Shown here one piece after another: positions 60,011 to 64,000 of a DNA stretch of 64,000 bases (within the stretch, counting starts at the first letter, position 1; every line of letters begins with the position of its first letter). The notes beneath the pieces are model-generated. The model made no database searches. It was not told the origin of the DNA and saw only the letters and a list, made by a program, of their open reading frames with translations. Source of the DNA: an uncultured Algibacter sp. (lineage in GTDB: Bacteria; Bacteroidota; Bacteroidia; Flavobacteriales; Flavobacteriaceae); contig CANMQH010000005.1 in the NCBI GenBank assembly GCA_947499935.1, positions 1 through 64,000 of the forward strand, given 5' to 3'. A program made the translations under genes and the position numbers.

Positions 60011-61243
60011 TTAGTGATCGTTTAGTCTAAAATCAGAATAAGCACTCATACCATGTTCATGACTATCTAAACCTTCTAATTCTTCTTTTTCAGAAACTCT
60101 AATACCTACAACTTTCTTAAGCGTGAATATGATAATGAAAGACGTTACTATACAGAATCCTGCGTAACAAGCCACACCTATTAATTGTGTTACAAAACTA
60201 TGTTCTGGATTTGTTGAGAAAATACCAACAGCTAAAGTTCCCCATATACCACAAATTAAGTGTACTGCAATAGCTCCAACTGGATCATCTAATTTAATAG
60301 CATCTATAAAACTAACTGCAAATACAATAAGTGCACCAGCAATAGCACCAATAATAATAGCACTTTCTGGAGTCATTACATCTGCACCAGCCGTAATACC
60401 AACCAAACCACCTAAAATACCATTTAAAAACATGGTTAAATCTAGGTTTTTATATTTTAAGAAAGATACTAACGCAGCAACCACACCACCAGCAGCAGCA
60501 GCTAAACACGTTGTTACTAGTGTTAATGATGTTAATGTTGGGTCTGCAGAAAGTACAGAACCTCCATTAAAACCAAACCATCCTAACCATAGAACTAAGA
60601 CACCGGCCGTAGCTAATGGTATATTATGCCCTGGTATAGCTTGTGGTTTACCTTCTTTAAATTTCCCAATACGGGCACCTAATAAATATACAGCAACCAA
60701 AGCTGCCCATCCACCAACAGAGTGTACTAATGTAGAACCTGCAAAATCATAGAATCCCATTTGATCTAAAAATCCACCACCCCATTTCCAAGAACCTGCA
60801 ATAGGGTAAACTACCCCTACATATATTACTGTAAAAATCATAAAAGGGCCAATTTTCATACGCTCAGCAACAGCTCCAGATACAATAGTTGCAGCAGTTG
60901 CAGCAAACATACCTTGGAATAAGAAATCTGTCCACCAGGTATATCCTCCATCTGCATATTCTGGAGTCATTCCATTTTCTGGAGGCGCTATTCCAAAACC
61001 TGCAAAATCAAAAAATCCAGAAGACCCTTCTGCAAAGCCTGGGTACATTAAGTTAAAACCTACGATGTAGTATAACAGTAAACCAACTGTAATTATAAAA
61101 ATATTTTTGAATAAAATATTAATTGTATTTTTTTGTCTAGTTAATCCTATTTCTAAAAATGCAAAACCTGTATGCATAAAGAAAACGAGTGCCGTACAGA
61201 TCATCATCCATACATTATTAGCTGTAAATAATCCTTGTTCCAT
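60011..61243 (-). CDS. amt: ammonium transporter
   Basis: 410 aa with about 11 membrane helices. Family motifs include GFAFLEIGLTRQKNTINIL near 26-44, DFLFQGMFAATAATIVSGAVAERM near 106, DFAGSTLVHSVGGWAALVAVYLLG near 165-188 and GWFGFNGGS near 220. Conserved His at the pore (H in STLVHSVGG) is present, and the second His is in IAVHLICGIWG near 330. Amt moves ammonium into the cell and is regulated by P-II. The P-II gene ends 22 nt upstream on the same strand, so the two are cotranscribed as glnK-amt. Confidence 0.95.
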   Translation of the reverse strand: MEQGLFTANNVWMMICTALVFFMHTGFAFLEIGLTRQKNTINILFKNIFIITVGLLLYYIVGFNLMYPGFAEGSSGFFDFAGFGIAPPENGMTPEYADGGYTWWTDFLFQGMFAATAATIVSGAVAERMKIGPFMIFTVIYVGVVYPIAGSWKWGGGFLDQMGFYDFAGSTLVHSVGGWAALVAVYLLGARIGKFKEGKPQAIPGHNIPLATAGVLVLWLGWFGFNGGSVLSADPTLTSLTLVTTCLAAAAGGVVAALVSFLKYKNLDLTMFLNGILGGLVGITAGADVMTPESAIIIGAIAGALIVFAVSFIDAIKLDDPVGAIAVHLICGIWGTLAVGIFSTNPEHSFVTQLIGVACYAGFCIVTSFIIIFTLKKVVGIRVSEKEELEGLDSHEHGMSAYSDFRLNDH

Positions 61244-61265
61244 TATTTATATATTTTATAAGTTA

Positions 61266-61604
61266 TTATTTTAAAGTGTCACCACCCTTTTCTCCAGTTC
61301 TTATTCTGTAACATTCTTGTATATCAGATACAAAAATTTTACCATCTCCAACCTCTCCTGTACCAGCAGATTTTATAATGGTTTGAATTGTCGTTTCTGC
61401 AAAATCATCATTTACAACAATAGATAAATACCTACGTTGAATATCGCTGGTGCTATAAGACACGCCACGGTAAACATGACCTTCTTTCTCGTTTCCTAAA
61501 CCGGTAACATCCCAGTAAGAAAAAAAGTTAACTCCTACTTCGTGTAATGCTTCTTTAACAACACGATACTTTGATTTTCTAATAATCGCTTCTATTTTTT
61601 TCAT
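61266..61604 (-). CDS. glnK: nitrogen regulatory protein P-II (GlnK type)
   Basis: 112 aa, typical P-II length. The T-loop region is EGHVYRGVSYSTSDIQRRYLSIVV (about 37-60) with the uridylylated tyrosine equivalent in RGVSY. The B and C loops and C-terminus are TGEVGDGKIFVSDIQECYRIRTGEKGG (about 84-108). P-II binds ATP and 2-oxoglutarate and blocks the Amt pore when nitrogen is sufficient. It precedes amt in the same operon. The T-loop is altered compared to E. coli (no AEYMVDF), which may change modification. Confidence 0.93.
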   Translation of the reverse strand: MKKIEAIIRKSKYRVVKEALHEVGVNFFSYWDVTGLGNEKEGHVYRGVSYSTSDIQRRYLSIVVNDDFAETTIQTIIKSAGTGEVGDGKIFVSDIQECYRIRTGEKGGDTLK

Positions 61605-61750
61605 AATTTGATTACATTAATTCATTAAACATGAGAACATTAAGTCTATAAGAAAACACCTTTTTTCTGTTTAAACAAAATCTATAAGATTTTTATTAAT
61701 AGAAATAAGACTTAGAATGGATATAATAAATATTTGGGGACAGCGGTTAA

Positions 61751-61800
61751 TAAAAAACAAAGCTAACATGCTAATTAAAAGGTATTAGCTTTGTTTTTTA
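61751..61800 (-). terminator. terminator of the porin gene
   Basis: A 16-bp perfect inverted repeat (61751-61766 and 61785-61800) with an 18-nt loop. On the minus strand it follows the porin stop directly and ends in a T-run. Confidence 0.8.
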
Positions 61801-61818
61801 CTTAATTATTCACTCTAA

Positions 61819-62859
61819 TTAGAAAGAGTAGATAGCAGCTAAAGTAAATGCAGCTAAGCTACTTGTAGCTTCTAAATCATTATCAACAAATGGTTCTAAA
61901 TCATTATTCCAAGAATCTAATCTTATTTCTGGTTTAAATGTTAAATTATTAATTGAGTAACTACCCGTTAATGTTAAACCTAAAACAGCTGGAATATCAT
62001 CAACATCTTTTTGATGTCCTCCAAAATATTCACCTCTTAAGCCAAGTCCAAATTCATCAGAAAGTGAGTATTGTGGATATAATGCAACACCGTAAAAACT
62101 GAAATCATCATCATTTTCTAAATTATATGCAGCATTTATTCCTAAATAAAACTCATCAGAGATATCAAATCCACCTGTATAATCTATTTCAAAACCTAAA
62201 CCAACATCAGAATCAGCTCCGTCATAGTAAAAATTTAAGAATTGTCCTTTAAAACCCAATTGAGCACCAAAGGCATAATCACCTGTAATATTATCATCAA
62301 CATCAGTAACATTCATAACAGCTACCATTAGACTAAAATCATCAGACAAAGTAAAATCTGCTTTCAAACCTGTATGACTAAAAGGCCCATTAGAGAATAA
62401 ATGAGATGTTGAATAGTTAAAATTTCCAGTAGGAGATATAACTTCATACCCTAGGTATGTGTTAAAACGACCAATAGTTAATTTAAAATCATCAGAAACA
62501 TTCCAATACGCATATAATTGGTTAACATTAAGACCTGTAATAGCTTCTTCGCCTCTTGGTCCAAAAACTAAATCTGCCACAGCTCCTGTTTCGTCTCCTT
62601 CATAACTCGCAATAATATTTGCCATTCCTAATGCAAAACCTGTTTGGTTTGCAAATGAAGTCCCAAATGACTGAGCTCCACCATCACCGTCATTAAAAAA
62701 AGCATTAGAAACATCAGTAGAAGTTAAATTAGTTTTGTAATAAGCATCAACACTACCACTAATAGATAATTTCTTTTCCGTTGTTTCTTCTTGTGCAAAT
62801 AAGGCTGTCGCCATAAAAAGCATTGAGAGTGTAATAATTTTTTTCATAATTGTTTTCAT
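61819..62859 (-). CDS. outer-membrane beta-barrel porin-like protein (OmpL/Bbp2 type)
   Basis: 346 aa with a signal peptide (ATALFAQ; second start at residue 5 also possible). The mature part has amphipathic beta strands (FKLTIGRFNTYLGYEVISPTG, FSLMVAVMNVTDV, FLNFYYDGADSDVGLGFEIDYTG) and a terminal aromatic strand TLAAIYSF. This pattern fits the Bbp2/OmpL-like porin family. It lies directly before glnK-amt on the same strand with a terminator between. It may let nitrogen sources across the outer membrane, but that rests on gene order only. Confidence 0.75.
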   Translation of the reverse strand: MKTIMKKIITLSMLFMATALFAQEETTEKKLSISGSVDAYYKTNLTSTDVSNAFFNDGDGGAQSFGTSFANQTGFALGMANIIASYEGDETGAVADLVFGPRGEEAITGLNVNQLYAYWNVSDDFKLTIGRFNTYLGYEVISPTGNFNYSTSHLFSNGPFSHTGLKADFTLSDDFSLMVAVMNVTDVDDNITGDYAFGAQLGFKGQFLNFYYDGADSDVGLGFEIDYTGGFDISDEFYLGINAAYNLENDDDFSFYGVALYPQYSLSDEFGLGLRGEYFGGHQKDVDDIPAVLGLTLTGSYSINNLTFKPEIRLDSWNNDLEPFVDNDLEATSSLAAFTLAAIYSF

Positions 62860-63350
62860 TTAATTAGTTATTAATCTATTAGACCAAGTTTGATTAGTTT
62901 TATATTGAGAATTTTAGGTCTAATTTCTCTTAAGAACGAGGCTAAACTATATTAAAAACTTTTAACCCCCATAAAAAACAGGGGTGTTTAATGTATTTTT
63001 ATCAATACTCTAATATTTACCCCTTTTTTTTATAGGTATTGTGTTTATTTTTTAAAATTTTGAATTTTCTACAACACTTTTTTTTATATTATCGTTAGTA
63101 TTTAATCCGCTTTTATATCATTTATACCATTATTTTAATTATTTTTTGTCATTAATTCACATATCTGCAATTATCACTGAATATTATCAATTGAATATTT
63201 ATTAATAAACAGGTTTAATATTGATATATAATTATTTTTATCTGATTTTCACTTCTAAAATCGAAATAATGAAATAGCACTTGTTGTAATTCAATACCTT
63301 GTGCATATATTTACAATTCAACTCACTTTTTTAAACAAAATTTGCAGATT
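62860..63350. other. 491-bp divergent promoter region between the porin and gltB
   Basis: No gene is seen. Both flanking genes start here. The AT-rich sequence contains a dyad at 62965-62985 and TATATTTA at 63306-63313, 37 nt before the gltB ATG, one base off a -7 box. No strong hairpin was found. Confidence 0.5.
62965..62985. promoter_or_regulatory. ACCCC-N11-GGGGT dyad
   Basis: ACCCC (62965-62969) and GGGGT (62981-62985) are inverted copies around an A-rich 11-nt spacer, in an otherwise very AT-rich region. A second ACCCC half-site lies at 63019-63023. The position between porin and gltB makes a nitrogen-responsive regulator site plausible. Confidence 0.4.
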
Positions 63351-64000
63351 ATGCTGAAGAAACAAGGACTCTATTTACCAGAATTTGAACACGAAAACTG
63401 TGGTGCTGGTTTTATTTGTAATCTTAAGGGAGAAAAAACAAATCAAATCATTCATGACGCCTTAGAAATTCTAGTAAAACTAGAACATCGAGGTGGTGTT
63501 AGTGCCGATGGAAAAACTGGTGATGGTGCAGGTCTTTTAATAGACATCCCTCACGAATATTTTCAGAGAGTTTGCGACTTTAATATACCTGCTCCTAGAA
63601 CATATGCTGTTGGTATGGTTTTTTTACCGAAAATTGAGAATCAATATCAGTTTTGCAAATCTGTTTTCAAAAAAGAGATAGAAGCTCAAGGGCTTACCGT
63701 TTTAGGATGGAGAGAGGTTCCTGTAGATTCTACACAATTGGGTGAAATAGCAAAAGCTTCAGAACCTAACATAGAGCAAATATTTATAGGTAAAACAGAA
63801 GATGTAGATGAGGCCACATTTAAAGCCAAGTTATATGCCGCTCGTAAAATTACTGAGCATAATATTGCAACATCCAAAATATCTGAAAGCGATTATTTTT
63901 ACTTACCCAGTTTATCAAATACAACATTAATATACAAAGGTATTATTATGCCTGAAGATATTGGCCCGTATTATACCGATTTACAACAAATAGATTTAGT
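63351..64000 (+). CDS. gltB: glutamate synthase large subunit, 5' part (cut by window end)
   Basis: The first 216 codons are visible and the frame runs open to the window end. The N-terminal sequence YLPEFEHENCGAGFICNLKG has the class II glutaminase nucleophile C17, so the first 16 residues are a propeptide. EHRGGVSADGKTGDGAGLLIDIPHEYF follows near 48. Glutamate synthase makes two glutamates from glutamine and 2-oxoglutarate. It completes the nitrogen locus (amt, P-II, porin, divergently). The small subunit gltD is likely beyond the edge. Confidence 0.93.
   Translation, partial: MLKKQGLYLPEFEHENCGAGFICNLKGEKTNQIIHDALEILVKLEHRGGVSADGKTGDGAGLLIDIPHEYFQRVCDFNIPAPRTYAVGMVFLPKIENQYQFCKSVFKKEIEAQGLTVLGWREVPVDSTQLGEIAKASEPNIEQIFIGKTEDVDEATFKAKLYAARKITEHNIATSKISESDYFYLPSLSNTTLIYKGIIMPEDIGPYYTDLQQIDL

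Overview
The window is chromosomal DNA of a Flavobacteriaceae (Bacteroidota) bacterium, probably a marine genus. The evidence is a clearly AT-rich composition, the Bacteroidota -7 promoter box TAnnTTTG upstream of several genes, few Shine-Dalgarno sites, type IX secretion (T9SS) C-terminal sorting domains, and families typical of this group: DnaE with a fused exonuclease, S16 with a long tail, DUF4271, DUF4296, DUF1853, SDR-type threonine dehydrogenase and the Bacteroidota form of PEP carboxylase. The genus cannot be fixed from sequence alone. I saw no rRNA, tRNA, CRISPR array, insertion sequence or prophage.

Layout. 1-5 kb: a candidate small RNA, dnaE, and a candidate structured leader or ncRNA. 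5-16 kb: lactonase-like lipoprotein, rpsP-rimM, trmN6, glutaryl-CoA-type acyl-CoA dehydrogenase, metallophosphoesterase, DUF1853, saccharopine dehydrogenase family enzyme, pckA, MORN protein. 16-25 kb: hemD-DUF4271, polyprenol-phosphate mannosyltransferase-pyrC-DUF4296, epimerase, tyrS, YHS protein, LuxE-like protein, a very small T9SS protein. 25-32 kb: PhoB-like two-component system, glycosyltransferase, trmB-lysE-atl, and an Fe-S group (mrp-nifU-ferredoxin). 32-38 kb: lrp, outer-membrane protein, glyS, a 695-residue membrane receptor, short ssb. 38-48 kb: an accessory stretch of membrane, lipoprotein and zinc-ribbon genes, sterol desaturase-like enzyme, threonine dehydrogenase, HupE/UreJ protein. 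48-57 kb: dCMP deaminase-C-terminal protease, a T9SS surface protein, and an ECF sigma/anti-sigma-like/TPR-CHAT operon. 57-64 kb: ppc, then a nitrogen-assimilation locus (amt, P-II, porin, and the 5' end of gltB cut by the window edge).

How the genes work together. pckA and ppc set PEP/oxaloacetate flux. amt, P-II, the porin and gltB form an ammonium uptake and assimilation module. mrp, nifU and ferredoxin form an Fe-S assembly group. dnaE, ssb, trmB, trmN6, rimM, rpsP, tyrS and glyS are housekeeping.

Most notable items: (1) the protein at 34975-37062, which reads as a periplasmic dCache sensor fused to a pentameric ligand-gated ion channel-like body; (2) the sigma/anti-sigma/TPR-CHAT operon at 52089-56734; (3) two candidate small RNAs flanking dnaE, each with a -7 box and an intrinsic terminator; (4) a modular intergenic repeat present twice (31831-31985 and 47917-48040); (5) several unusual dyads in promoters and 3' ends. 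All functional calls rest on reading motifs by eye; no database search or folding program was run.
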